Source of the DNA: Phycisphaerae bacterium
GTDB taxonomy: Bacteria; Planctomycetota; Phycisphaerae; Phycisphaerales; UBA1924
Reading direction: 5' to 3'
DNA: 64,000 bases
Assembly (NCBI GenBank): GCA_030432905.1
Contig: JAUILU010000001.1
Location: 1,302,001 to 1,366,000, forward strand
Position 1 is the stretch's first letter. Every line of letters begins with the position of its first letter. The notes beneath the pieces were generated by a model. The model did no database searches. It was given only the letters and a program-made list of their open reading frames with translations, and was not told the DNA's origin. Of the stretch, positions 27,193-35,329 are shown one piece after another. A program made the position numbers and the translations under genes.

Positions 27193-28833
27193 TCAGTCTG
27201 ATCGCCCGCCTCCGCTCTGCGTGCCGTTATTCCGACTCATGGTACGGTTCGCACCGCCCCCGGTGCTTGTTCGGATCCAGAGCCACCAAAGTGCAGCCGA
27301 CGCAAGCACAAGCAGCGTACCGAACGCGATGACGATGAGCGAGAGCCCTGACAAATGCTCATATCGCTGGAAGTGCAGGAGGTTCAGCATCGATCTGGCA
27401 AGCGACGCCATCCCGGGCGGCGACACGACGACCGCACTCTCGATCTCATGGATAGACAACGCCGCCGAAGCCGCCCCCGCCAGTGTCAGTGCGGGCCATG
27501 ACCGCAACCCGACCGTCTTGGCCCAGCCGACAACACCAGTAGCGCCGGTCATCAACCGAAGGTCGCGGTCCTCTTCTGCCTCGCTCCACGCCAGCAGCAC
27601 CCCCACCAGCGCCGGCAGCGCCCCGAACCTCGCCAGATGCGCCAGCAGCACGATGACCCACGAATCGCTCACCGCGCCGACCCCGCGCCAAGCCGAGCCG
27701 ACCAGCACCCCCGTCACCACGCCCGGCACCAGCGCCGTCATTAGCATCAACGCCACGCCCGCGAGCGTCACCCTGCGCGCAGCAACGCCCCCGCCCAACC
27801 CGATCCAGACACACGACGCCATCACGACTGAAGACACCGCCAAACCGGCCGCCACCAACCACGCCAGACCGGCAGAACCAGATTCCGTGCGCCAAACCGT
27901 CGAAATTGTGCTCAAGCTCTCCAGATCAACCGCAAACAGCACAGCTGGCACCAACACCGCTAGCACGGGCACAGCCAACGCCAGCACGACCGGAACCCTG
28001 CGTGCGTGCGACTCCTCGCCGCCCTGACCGCGCATCCAGCCGGGACGTTTGCGAAAGTGCCGAACCACGACAACCGACACACAGGCCGCGATCAGGAACA
28101 TCGGCCAAGCGGTCACCAGCACCCGCCAGCGGTCGCCCGCGGAGGTCGCATCGAGCTCAAGCCAGACCCGCGTGGCATAGGTCTCCATCTGCGCCAGGTG
28201 AAGGGGCACCGCGGAGCCGAGCATCAGGATCGTCACCGCGCCTGCCGCCAGGAGCATGTGGCGCAGACTCATCCCAAGCCTGAGCCGAACCCACGCCACC
28301 GGGCCCCCACCGACGAGCCGAGCGGCCTCGAGCGACGCAGGATCAACCGACCGAACCCGTGCCGAGAGAACGAGTTGCGCGATCGGGCTGGTCCAGAGTG
28401 CCAACCCAAGAATCGCGATCGCCCTGCCGACAAAGATCGGCCTCCAACTCGGCCCCATCGCCAGCCAGTCGCCAATCGCGGTCCCGGGCGCTCTGAGCAA
28501 CCCGAACCCGCTCGATGCCAGCGAACTGGGCATCAGGATCGGCACCACGAGCAACGGCGTCCACCACGCCCGCCAGCCCCGGCTTGCCCACGCGCCCCAC
28601 CAGCCGAACACAACCGACAGGCAGCCGATCAGCACCGCCCACACAACCGACATCCCCAGCAGCGACCACTGCGGCGCAAGCAACTCGCCCACGCCGTCCG
28701 AAGTCACGCCGCCGACCGCATCGATCAGCGCCTTACCAAGCGGAAACCCCGAAACAAGCGCGACCAGCAGCGCCCACAGGCCGACAGCGGGCCAGGGCGA
28801 ACCAGTGAACAGAGATCTGCTGAGTTTCGGCAC
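27193..28833 (-). CDS. ABC transporter permease with two fused permease domains
   Basis: 546 residues, about 12 membrane helices. The first half has the EAA loop typical of binding-protein-dependent importers (SLEAARLVGGGPVAWVRLRL); the second half has a weaker copy (DLRLMTGATGVVGWAKTVGL). Fused double permeases of this kind are known for ferric-iron (FbpB) and thiamine (ThiP) importers. No ATPase or solute-binding protein gene is next to it, and the NHL lipoprotein follows at once. Substrate is therefore unknown. It is the first gene of the minus-strand cluster and is divergent from accB. Confidence 0.82.
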   Translation of the reverse strand: MPKLSRSLFTGSPWPAVGLWALLVALVSGFPLGKALIDAVGGVTSDGVGELLAPQWSLLGMSVVWAVLIGCLSVVFGWWGAWASRGWRAWWTPLLVVPILMPSSLASSGFGLLRAPGTAIGDWLAMGPSWRPIFVGRAIAILGLALWTSPIAQLVLSARVRSVDPASLEAARLVGGGPVAWVRLRLGMSLRHMLLAAGAVTILMLGSAVPLHLAQMETYATRVWLELDATSAGDRWRVLVTAWPMFLIAACVSVVVVRHFRKRPGWMRGQGGEESHARRVPVVLALAVPVLAVLVPAVLFAVDLESLSTISTVWRTESGSAGLAWLVAAGLAVSSVVMASCVWIGLGGGVAARRVTLAGVALMLMTALVPGVVTGVLVGSAWRGVGAVSDSWVIVLLAHLARFGALPALVGVLLAWSEAEEDRDLRLMTGATGVVGWAKTVGLRSWPALTLAGAASAALSIHEIESAVVVSPPGMASLARSMLNLLHFQRYEHLSGLSLIVIAFGTLLVLASAALWWLWIRTSTGGGANRTMSRNNGTQSGGGRSD

Positions 28834-28955
28834 TGCAAGAGTCTACCGATCCCCCCAAATCCCGGCACAACGCCGCGCAAACGGCTACCCTACTTACCAA
28901 CCATTCCAAAGCTTGCGCGATCGCGCAGGCGGAACATCCGAGACGGGAAACCGCA
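28834..28955. promoter_or_regulatory. Divergent promoter region with a 14-bp palindrome, permease / accB
   Basis: A 122-base gap between the minus-strand cluster and accB. It holds a perfect palindrome TGCGCGATCGCGCA at 28914-28927, 28 bases before the accB ATG. In such GC-rich DNA a chance origin is possible. The AT-richer stretch around 28890-28910 may carry -10 elements. GACGGGAAA near 28940 is a weak ribosome site for accB. Confidence 0.35.
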
Positions 28956-29432
28956 ATGATCGACATCCGCAAACTCAAAGAGCTCGTGAAACTCATGGTC
29001 GAGAACGATCTGACCGAGCTCGATCTGCAAGACAAAGAAGAAACCGTGGCTCTGCGCCGGGGCCAGCCCGGCACCGTGCTCGCGAGCCAGCCTGTCGTGC
29101 ACGCGGCCGCCCCGAGCGCGCCGGCTGTTCCGGCGCCGGCCGCTGCTGCAGCGCCAGCCGAAGCACCACAGGCCGCAGATTCCGACGAGGGGTTCATCGT
29201 CATCGAGTCGCCCATGGTCGGCACGTTCTACTCGTCGCCCAACCCGGACAGCCCCGCGTTCGTCAAGGTCGGCGATCCGATCAGCGCCGACTCGGTTGTC
29301 TGCCTCGTCGAGGCGATGAAGGTCTTCAACGAGATCAAGGCCGAGACCAGCGGCACGGTCCACAAGTGCCTCGTCGAATCCGGTCAAGCCGTCGAGTTCG
29401 GCCAGAAGCTCTTCCTCATCAAGCCGAGCTAA
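28956..29432 (+). CDS. accB: Acetyl-CoA carboxylase biotin carboxyl carrier protein
   Basis: Carries the biotin used in malonyl-CoA formation, the first step of fatty acid synthesis. The 158-residue protein has an N-terminal helical part (MIDIRKLKELVKLMVENDLTELD), an Ala/Pro-rich linker (about 45-75) and the biotinyl domain (about 80-156) with PMVGTFYSSPNPDSPAFVKVGD, the thumb seen in AccB. The biotinylation motif is VEAMKVFNE with Lys122. accC follows after 21 bases, the usual pair. The carboxyltransferase genes are not in this window. Confidence 0.96.
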   Translation: MIDIRKLKELVKLMVENDLTELDLQDKEETVALRRGQPGTVLASQPVVHAAAPSAPAVPAPAAAAAPAEAPQAADSDEGFIVIESPMVGTFYSSPNPDSPAFVKVGDPISADSVVCLVEAMKVFNEIKAETSGTVHKCLVESGQAVEFGQKLFLIKPS

Positions 29433-29453
29433 CAGAATCGGGACACACAACAC

Positions 29454-30794
29454 ATGTTCAAACGCGTACTCATAGCCAACCGCGGCGAGATCGCTCTCCG
29501 CATCATGCGCGCCTGCCAGGAACTCGGCATCGAGACGGTCTGCGTCTACTCAGAAGCCGACGCCGACGCGCCATACCTGAAGCTCGCCGACCGCGCGATC
29601 TGCATCGGACCGGGCCCGGCCAAGGACAGCTACCTCAACATCAGCAGGATCATCGCCGCTGGCGAGATCGCCGACGTTGACGCGATCCACCCGGGCTACG
29701 GGTTCCTCTCGGAGCGCGCGGATTTTGCCGCCATCTGCCGAGACTGCAAGATCGAGTTCATCGGCCCGAGCCCGGAAGCGATGGGCAAGCTGGGCGACAA
29801 GGTCGAGGCCAAGCGGTACGCCAAGGCCGCCAAGGTCCCGGTGTTCCCGGGCTCCGAGGGCGCGATCGAAGAAGAAGCCGAGGCCGTCGAGTGCGCCGCC
29901 GAGATCGGCTACCCCGTGATCCTCAAAGCCGCGGCGGGCGGCGGCGGGCGCGGCATGCGCATCTGCCACAACGAAGCCACCCTCCGCTCAAACCTCAAAT
30001 CCGCACAGCAAGAAGCCCTCGCGGCGTTCGGCAACGGTGCGGTCTTCATCGAGAAGTTCCTCGAACACTCGCGACACGTCGAGGTCCAGGTCATCGGTGA
30101 CAAGCACGGCCACGCCGTGCACCTCTTCGAGCGCGACTGCTCCATGCAGCGCCGCCACCAGAAGATCATCGAGGAGTGCCCCGCCCCAAACGTCGATCGC
30201 AAGAAGATCGCCGGGGTCGCCGAGAGCGCCGCCAAGCTCATCAAGAGCGCCGAGTACGCCGGCGCCGCGACGGTCGAGTTCCTGATGGACGAGGACCAGA
30301 ACTTCTACATGCTCGAGGTGAACACACGCGTGCAGGTCGAGCACCCCGTCACCGAGATGATCACGGGCGTGGACATCGTCAAGACCTCGATCATGGTCGC
30401 CGCGGGCGAGCCCCTGCCCTTCAAGCAGAAGGACATCAAGGTCAACGGCCACGCGATGGAGTGCCGGATCAACGCCGAGAACCCGGACAAGAACTTCATG
30501 CCGTCAGCTGGCACGATCGAGACGCTGCACATGCCCGGCGGCCTGGGCGTCCGCATGGACACGCACGTCGTCCCCGGCTACCGCGTCCCGCCGAACTACG
30601 ACAGCATGATCGGCAAGCTCATCGTCCACGCCGACGACCGCAAGCAGTGCATCAACCGCATGAAGCGGGCACTCGGCGAGCTGAACATCGGCCCGATCAA
30701 CACGACCATCCCGCTGCACCAGCGGCTCATGGAGAACGCCGACTTCGCCACGGGCGGCGTGGATATCCACTACCTCGAGCGGCTTTTGAAATAG
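29454..30794 (+). CDS. accC: Acetyl-CoA carboxylase biotin carboxylase subunit
   Basis: ATP-grasp enzyme that carboxylates biotin on AccB. It starts with FKRVLIANRGEIALRIMRAC, then HPGYGFLSERADFA, the glycine-rich ATP loop (AAAGGGGRGMRIC), the DCSMQRRHQKIIEECPAP region with the catalytic lysine, FLEVNTRVQVEHPVTE-like residues (seen as MLEVNTRVQVEHPVTEM), and GHAMECRINAE. At 446 residues it is the normal free-standing subunit. It is co-transcribed with accB. Confidence 0.97.
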   Translation: MFKRVLIANRGEIALRIMRACQELGIETVCVYSEADADAPYLKLADRAICIGPGPAKDSYLNISRIIAAGEIADVDAIHPGYGFLSERADFAAICRDCKIEFIGPSPEAMGKLGDKVEAKRYAKAAKVPVFPGSEGAIEEEAEAVECAAEIGYPVILKAAAGGGGRGMRICHNEATLRSNLKSAQQEALAAFGNGAVFIEKFLEHSRHVEVQVIGDKHGHAVHLFERDCSMQRRHQKIIEECPAPNVDRKKIAGVAESAAKLIKSAEYAGAATVEFLMDEDQNFYMLEVNTRVQVEHPVTEMITGVDIVKTSIMVAAGEPLPFKQKDIKVNGHAMECRINAENPDKNFMPSAGTIETLHMPGGLGVRMDTHVVPGYRVPPNYDSMIGKLIVHADDRKQCINRMKRALGELNIGPINTTIPLHQRLMENADFATGGVDIHYLERLLK

Positions 30795-30795
30795 A

Positions 30796-30829
30796 CTCCC
30801 CTGTATACCCAATAATCGGGCAAGGGGAG
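30796..30829 (+). promoter_or_regulatory. Hairpin that would cover the ribosome site of the zinc-ribbon gene
   Basis: CTCCCC at 30796-30801 is complementary to GGGGAG at 30824-30829, and inside it CCC (30808-30810) can pair with GGG (30818-30820). GGGGAG lies seven bases before the ATG at 30837 and is the best ribosome site. Folding would hide it. The same stretch also holds a TATACC that could be a -10 box, so promoter activity is an alternative reading. Confidence 0.35.
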
Positions 30830-30836
30830 AATACAC

Positions 30837-31190
30837 ATGCTCTGGGAACTCTATCAGCAGACACAGATCGCCGGCGCTAAAGCCAGCGCCGACGTGGCCG
30901 CCGAGCAATCTCGCGGTGTCAAAACTGAAATTCATCAAATCAAACGCCGCGCCGACAGGCAGGCACTCACCACGATGGCTATCTGGGCTCTGCTCAGCGA
31001 GAAGCTCGGTGTCACCGAAGCCGATCTCGAAGCCAAGATCAGAGAGATCGATCTCTCCGACGGCAAACTCGACGGGCAGGTCCGTGTCGAGACCAACACC
31101 TGCGGCCAGTGCAACCGCAAGCTCTCCAAACGCCACACCAAGTGCATGTACTGCGGCGCCGAAGCAGGGCGCACGCTCGATCATCTCTAA
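30837..31190 (+). CDS. Small protein with C-terminal zinc ribbon
   Basis: 117 residues. The N-terminal 70 are helical and charged, with a likely short coiled coil (AEQSRGVKTEIHQIKRRADRQ) and a hydrophobic patch (ALTTMAIWALLSEKLG). The C-terminus has two cysteine pairs, CGQC and CMYC, spaced by 11 residues, forming a zinc ribbon (NTCGQCNRKLSKRHTKCMYC). Nothing shows a nucleic-acid or protein target. It follows accC by 42 bases, so it may sit in the same transcript, and it converges on the SecA-like gene with only three bases between stops. Confidence 0.75.
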   Translation: MLWELYQQTQIAGAKASADVAAEQSRGVKTEIHQIKRRADRQALTTMAIWALLSEKLGVTEADLEAKIREIDLSDGKLDGQVRVETNTCGQCNRKLSKRHTKCMYCGAEAGRTLDHL

Positions 31191-31193
31191 CAA

Positions 31194-33164
31194 TCACACG
31201 CTCGGCATGTACCGATCGACCCAGTCGTCCTGACGCATCACCTGTGTTCGGCCCCGGCGGTCGCGTGTCTCGCTCCGCTTCTGCGCGAGCCTGAACACCC
31301 ACTCGGCAAGCCGCGACCCGGTCAGCTCTTCAAAGTTCGCGCGCCCCGCGACAAACTCACCCGCTGGCCTCGCGTACTTGGTCACCAGCTCATCGTCGAG
31401 ACTCGCAAAGATCTGCGCGCCGCCCGGGTCGCCCTGCCGACCCGCGCGACCGATGAATTGCCGATCGACGCGCTTGGCGCCGTGCATCTCGGTGAGCACG
31501 ACAAACAGCCCGCCCTTGGCGCGTGCCGCGGTCGAGAGCTTGATGTCCGTGCCCCGCCCCGCCATGTTCGTCGCGACGGTGATCGCGCCCTCGTGACCGG
31601 CCTTGGCAACAAGCTCGGCTTCTTCTTCGTGATGGTGCGCGTTGAGCACCGAGTGCTGCAGACCAAGCACTTCGAGGCGCTCGCTTAAGAGCTGCGACGC
31701 CTCGACGTTGCGCGTGCCGATCAGCACGGGCCTGCCCGTTTCATGCTCGCTTCGCACGCGATCGACAATCGCCGACCACTTGGCGTCCGCGGACTTGAAA
31801 TATCGCGTCGGCTCCTGCACCCTCGCGATCGGCCTGTTGGTCGGGATGACCGTCACGGGTCTGCCGTAAACGCGTTCCATCTCGCCCGCAGAGTCGGCGA
31901 CCGTGCCCGTCATGCCGCAGAGGAACTTGTAGCTCCTAAAGAACCGCTGAAAGCTCAGCCTCGCGAGCGTCTCGCGGTCGGCGGTGATCTCGACGTTCTC
32001 TTTGGCTTCGACCGACTGGTGCAGACCGTGCTCCCACGAGCGGTCGGGCAAGAATCGGCCCGTGTACTCGTCAACGATCACGACGCACCCGTCCACGATC
32101 TCGTACTGTCGGCCTCGTATGTAGCAGTACTGCGCGACCAACGCCTGCCTGACCAGCTCCTCGCCTCGCCTCGCGGTCGCCCACTGCTCGTCGTCGTCAA
32201 CGCGCATCGACTGCAGCACCGCGCGACCGGCGGCGGTGATCTTCACGCGCTTACGCATGCTGTCAACCGTGTAGTGCTTGTCGACCTCGAGTTCCTGCGC
32301 CACGTCGCGCGCCTTGAGATACGCCGGCGCCATCTCGTCCTCGCGGCGCGACCTCGCGATGATCAGGGGCGTCACACCCTCGTCGATCAGCACCGCGTCC
32401 GCTTCGTCAACTAGGCACGCCTGCAGCCCGGGCACAAGCGGCCCATTGCTGCCGAGCTTCTGCCAGCCCGTCCATGCGGATTCGATCCTGCCGAGCATGA
32501 GCTGGTCACGCAGATAGTCGGCGGTGATCTGTTTCGGTGTGCCGTGCACGATCGAACGCGCGTAGATCGCTGCTCGCTCCTCGGGCGACTGGTCCTGCAC
32601 GATCGCGCCGGATGTCAGCCCGCATCTCTTATAGATCTTCGATCGGCTCTGCTCGTCGCGCTCGGCGAGGTAGTCGTTGACCGTAAAGACGTGCACGTGC
32701 CTGTGGCGCCAGGCCAAGAGCGGCGCCGCGAGCGACCCGGTCAGCGTTTTGCCCTCGCCCGTTACCATCTCCGCGAGCCTGCCGTGCACGAGTGCGAGCG
32801 CGCCGGCGAGCTGCACGATGTACGCCTCCTCGCCCGTCGCCCGGCTCGCGACCTCGCGGATGACAGCCATCGATCGCAGAATCTGCTCGTGGCTCGCCCG
32901 GCCGCGCACGACCACACTCCGAAGCTCCTCGATCTCCCGATCGAGCGCGTTCTCGGGCAGGCTGCGGATCTCGGGCGCCATCTGGTCCACACGCTCGGCC
33001 CAGCCAAGCAGCACCTCAAGACGCGACTTGCGCTGGCGCAGCTTGAGCGCGCCCCACGCGACGAACTGGTCGGCACCCTTGAGCGTCTCGACGCTGCGTT
33101 TGCGCGAACGGACCGCCTCGAACAAAGCGTGGTACCGGCTCAAACCGGTATCGGTAGCCGTCAC
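31194..33164 (-). CDS. Truncated SecA-like ATPase
   Basis: A SecA homologue of 656 residues; housekeeping SecA is about 830-1000. It has Walker A (AEMVTGEGKT, Lys139; SecA has MKTGEGKT), HVFTVNDYLAERD, Walker B LVDEADAVLIDEGVTPLII, the protein crosslinking domain region (DKHYTVDSMRKRVKIT), FLCGMTGTVADSAGEM and the NBD2 motifs VATNMAGRGTDIKL and FIGRAGRQGDPGGAQIF. It ends soon after, at QVMRQDDWVDRYMPSV, near the place of the SecA LLEYDDV helix. The helical wing, two-helix finger and zinc tail are missing. GTG start overlaps the M50 gene stop (GTGA). It probably drives a specialised translocation or remodelling step with that protease; this is inference. Confidence 0.88.
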   Translation of the reverse strand: MTATDTGLSRYHALFEAVRSRKRSVETLKGADQFVAWGALKLRQRKSRLEVLLGWAERVDQMAPEIRSLPENALDREIEELRSVVVRGRASHEQILRSMAVIREVASRATGEEAYIVQLAGALALVHGRLAEMVTGEGKTLTGSLAAPLLAWRHRHVHVFTVNDYLAERDEQSRSKIYKRCGLTSGAIVQDQSPEERAAIYARSIVHGTPKQITADYLRDQLMLGRIESAWTGWQKLGSNGPLVPGLQACLVDEADAVLIDEGVTPLIIARSRREDEMAPAYLKARDVAQELEVDKHYTVDSMRKRVKITAAGRAVLQSMRVDDDEQWATARRGEELVRQALVAQYCYIRGRQYEIVDGCVVIVDEYTGRFLPDRSWEHGLHQSVEAKENVEITADRETLARLSFQRFFRSYKFLCGMTGTVADSAGEMERVYGRPVTVIPTNRPIARVQEPTRYFKSADAKWSAIVDRVRSEHETGRPVLIGTRNVEASQLLSERLEVLGLQHSVLNAHHHEEEAELVAKAGHEGAITVATNMAGRGTDIKLSTAARAKGGLFVVLTEMHGAKRVDRQFIGRAGRQGDPGGAQIFASLDDELVTKYARPAGEFVAGRANFEELTGSRLAEWVFRLAQKRSETRDRRGRTQVMRQDDWVDRYMPSV

Positions 33165-35320
33165 AGCTGCACCCGGCCCTGAATCATCTTGTGAAGCCGA
33201 TCAACCCACTGCACGGCAAGTGGCTTGGCGCCAAGACGGAACCGCAGGTACACCCGCTCGCCTGGTACGCCGCTCCACTCGTCGCTTGCGGTGGGTTCGA
33301 TGTAAACGATGAACTGTTGCGTCTCGGCGAGCAGGCCCGACTGATCGGTCTGATCCGTCTGGATCGTGCCCCCGCCGGCGTACCCGAGACTCGCGTGGGG
33401 CAGGTACGCCTGGCCCGCGTCGATCGCGCGCAGGTTGTCGCCCTTGACCACAACACCCGGCATCGAAACCGGCCGCATCGAAACTCTCGGCTTCTCGATC
33501 TCGTCAAACAGCCACGCCGCCTCGTTCTGAGTCATCGAAGCCGTCACGCGAACGTTATCCGTATCGACTACCTCGCCGAGCACCTCGCCCGCGCTTGCCA
33601 TCTGCCCGAGCATGTCGTGCGGGTCAGCGCCCACGTACCGCCCGGCGTGCGGCGCTGTAACGACAAGGCGGTTGTCACGCTCAAGCAGGAAGTCCAGCGA
33701 GAGCTTGGCCGCCGCGACTCGCTCGCGCGCGACCGGGACCGACGATGGGCTCGTTGCGGTTGCCTCGCGCTCGATGCTCTCGAACTCGGCGAGCTGTCCC
33801 TTGGCCATCAAGATCTGCGACTGGAGCTGCGGGCTCTCAAGCACCGCGATCACGTCGCCCTCTTCCACGTAGTCGCCGGGCCTGGCATACGCGCCGACGA
33901 TAAAGCCCGGCTCGCCGATGAACACACCCGTTCGATCCAGACTCTCGACCACCCCCACGCCTCTTCGGACGTCGGGCATCGGGATCATCCCGACGAGCAC
34001 AGCGCCCACCGCGAGCATGCCGAGTGTGATCGCGATGGTTCGGCCCCGCTGGTCCGCGAGCTTGGGCCCGCTGCTGAGCCACTTGATGAGCTTGCCGACC
34101 GGCATGATGAACCACGCCGCCGCGGTCCAGATCGCGAGGATCAGACCGATCGCAAACAGCTTGCCCATAACGTAGAGCGTGATCGTGATGAACAGGAACA
34201 CGCGGTAGATCAGCGCCGCGACGCCGTAGATCGAGAGCGTCCACGCCTCGCCGGGCTGCGTCGTGGGCGAGCTCACGTCGTCGAGCCTGTAGATGTACTT
34301 CTGCATCAGGTACTGCAGCTGCTGGAACGAGCGCTGCATCATGTTCGGGATCTCGAGCAGATCGGACAGGATGTAGTACCCGTCGAACCGCATGAGCGGG
34401 TTCGCGTTAAAGAGCACCGTCGAGAGCCCCGCGGTCAGCATCGCGTTGTACGCGATCTGGTGCATGAGCGAACCCTCGGGCGTCGCGAGCCAGACGTGCG
34501 CCATGAGGCCCGCGAAGAACAGCTCGAAGATCATGCCGCCCGCGCCGACCGAGACTCGCTGCCATCGGCTCGGGAACCCCCAGCACGCCGAGGCATCGAC
34601 GTATGGCGAAGGCACAAGAACCAGGAGCAACGCACCAAACTCGGGCACCTGCCCGCCGAAGCGTTTGCAGATCACGCCGTGGCCCATCTCGTGGAACACC
34701 TTCGCCACGACGTAAACCACGATCAGCCAGCCCCAGTTCGATGGCGCGATCGCGTCTTTAAACCCTTCGGCGAGCGCGCCCGAGTGCGAGCCGAGCCTCG
34801 TCAGCGTGAACAGCACAAACACCGCCCACGCCAGGAATCCCCAGCGGTTCATGATCGGCCTTAAGACCGGCTCGACCGCCGAGATAATCGCGTCCGGGTT
34901 GAACAGCCTGACCCGGAAATACATGATGCCGATCGCCTGGCTCTTGACCTTCTTCGTGAGCCGATCGCGCTGCCTTCTGAGCAGCTGCTCGGTCTCGGGC
35001 GAGGCCTCGATGCTCAGCAGGTTCGCGTTGTACAGGTTCGAGATGAGCTGGATCACCTCGGGCTGTGTTGGCGCCATGTCCGCGTGCCGATCGAGAACAA
35101 TGTTCCACGCCTCTTCGACGGTCCGTGCGCCGTCGAGCAACCCGACCAGCTCGTGCGAGACCGGATTCAGCCTGTAGAACTTGTTCGACGCAGGGTCGTG
35201 CACGACGTGCCAGCGCCGGCCCCGGTACCGCTGGCGCGTGATCTGCACGTGCGGGCGCAGCCTCGGCCTTGTCGGCGCGACGCGGTGCCAGTGCGGACTG
35301 AATGTTGCTCGTTCAGCCAA
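33161..35320 (-). CDS. PqqD-like / M50 site-2 protease / HlyD-like fusion
   Basis: 719 residues in three parts. About 30-105 is a PqqD-like peptide-binding domain (RWHVVHDPASNKFYRLNPVSHELVGLLDG when read in pieces; key words are HDP, FYRL and GARTVEEAW). About 155-440 is a membrane M50 metalloprotease with HEMGH (210-214) and NPLMRFDG (Asp313) as zinc ligands in place. About 470-719 is an adaptor-like part with a membrane helix (IAITLGMLAVGAVLVGMIPM), a split lipoyl-like fold (YVEEGDVIAVLESPQLQSQI) and a beta-barrel end. PqqD-M50 proteins are known as putative peptide zinc metalloproteases near peptide-modification genes. None of those is seen here; the partners are two adaptors and SecA-like ATPase. 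Confidence 0.88.
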   Translation of the reverse strand: MAERATFSPHWHRVAPTRPRLRPHVQITRQRYRGRRWHVVHDPASNKFYRLNPVSHELVGLLDGARTVEEAWNIVLDRHADMAPTQPEVIQLISNLYNANLLSIEASPETEQLLRRQRDRLTKKVKSQAIGIMYFRVRLFNPDAIISAVEPVLRPIMNRWGFLAWAVFVLFTLTRLGSHSGALAEGFKDAIAPSNWGWLIVVYVVAKVFHEMGHGVICKRFGGQVPEFGALLLVLVPSPYVDASACWGFPSRWQRVSVGAGGMIFELFFAGLMAHVWLATPEGSLMHQIAYNAMLTAGLSTVLFNANPLMRFDGYYILSDLLEIPNMMQRSFQQLQYLMQKYIYRLDDVSSPTTQPGEAWTLSIYGVAALIYRVFLFITITLYVMGKLFAIGLILAIWTAAAWFIMPVGKLIKWLSSGPKLADQRGRTIAITLGMLAVGAVLVGMIPMPDVRRGVGVVESLDRTGVFIGEPGFIVGAYARPGDYVEEGDVIAVLESPQLQSQILMAKGQLAEFESIEREATATSPSSVPVARERVAAAKLSLDFLLERDNRLVVTAPHAGRYVGADPHDMLGQMASAGEVLGEVVDTDNVRVTASMTQNEAAWLFDEIEKPRVSMRPVSMPGVVVKGDNLRAIDAGQAYLPHASLGYAGGGTIQTDQTDQSGLLAETQQFIVYIEPTASDEWSGVPGERVYLRFRLGAKPLAVQWVDRLHKMIQGRVQL

Positions 35321-35329
35321 TGCTCAGAC

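Noticed and set aside
31194-33164. Housekeeping secA
   Set aside because: Too short, missing wing, finger and tail, and Walker A Lys-Thr change (MVTGEGKT); best read as a specialised homologue.
33191-34864. 557-residue open frame on the plus strand
   Set aside because: Opposite the PqqD-M50 gene; Arg/His-rich shadow with no domain.
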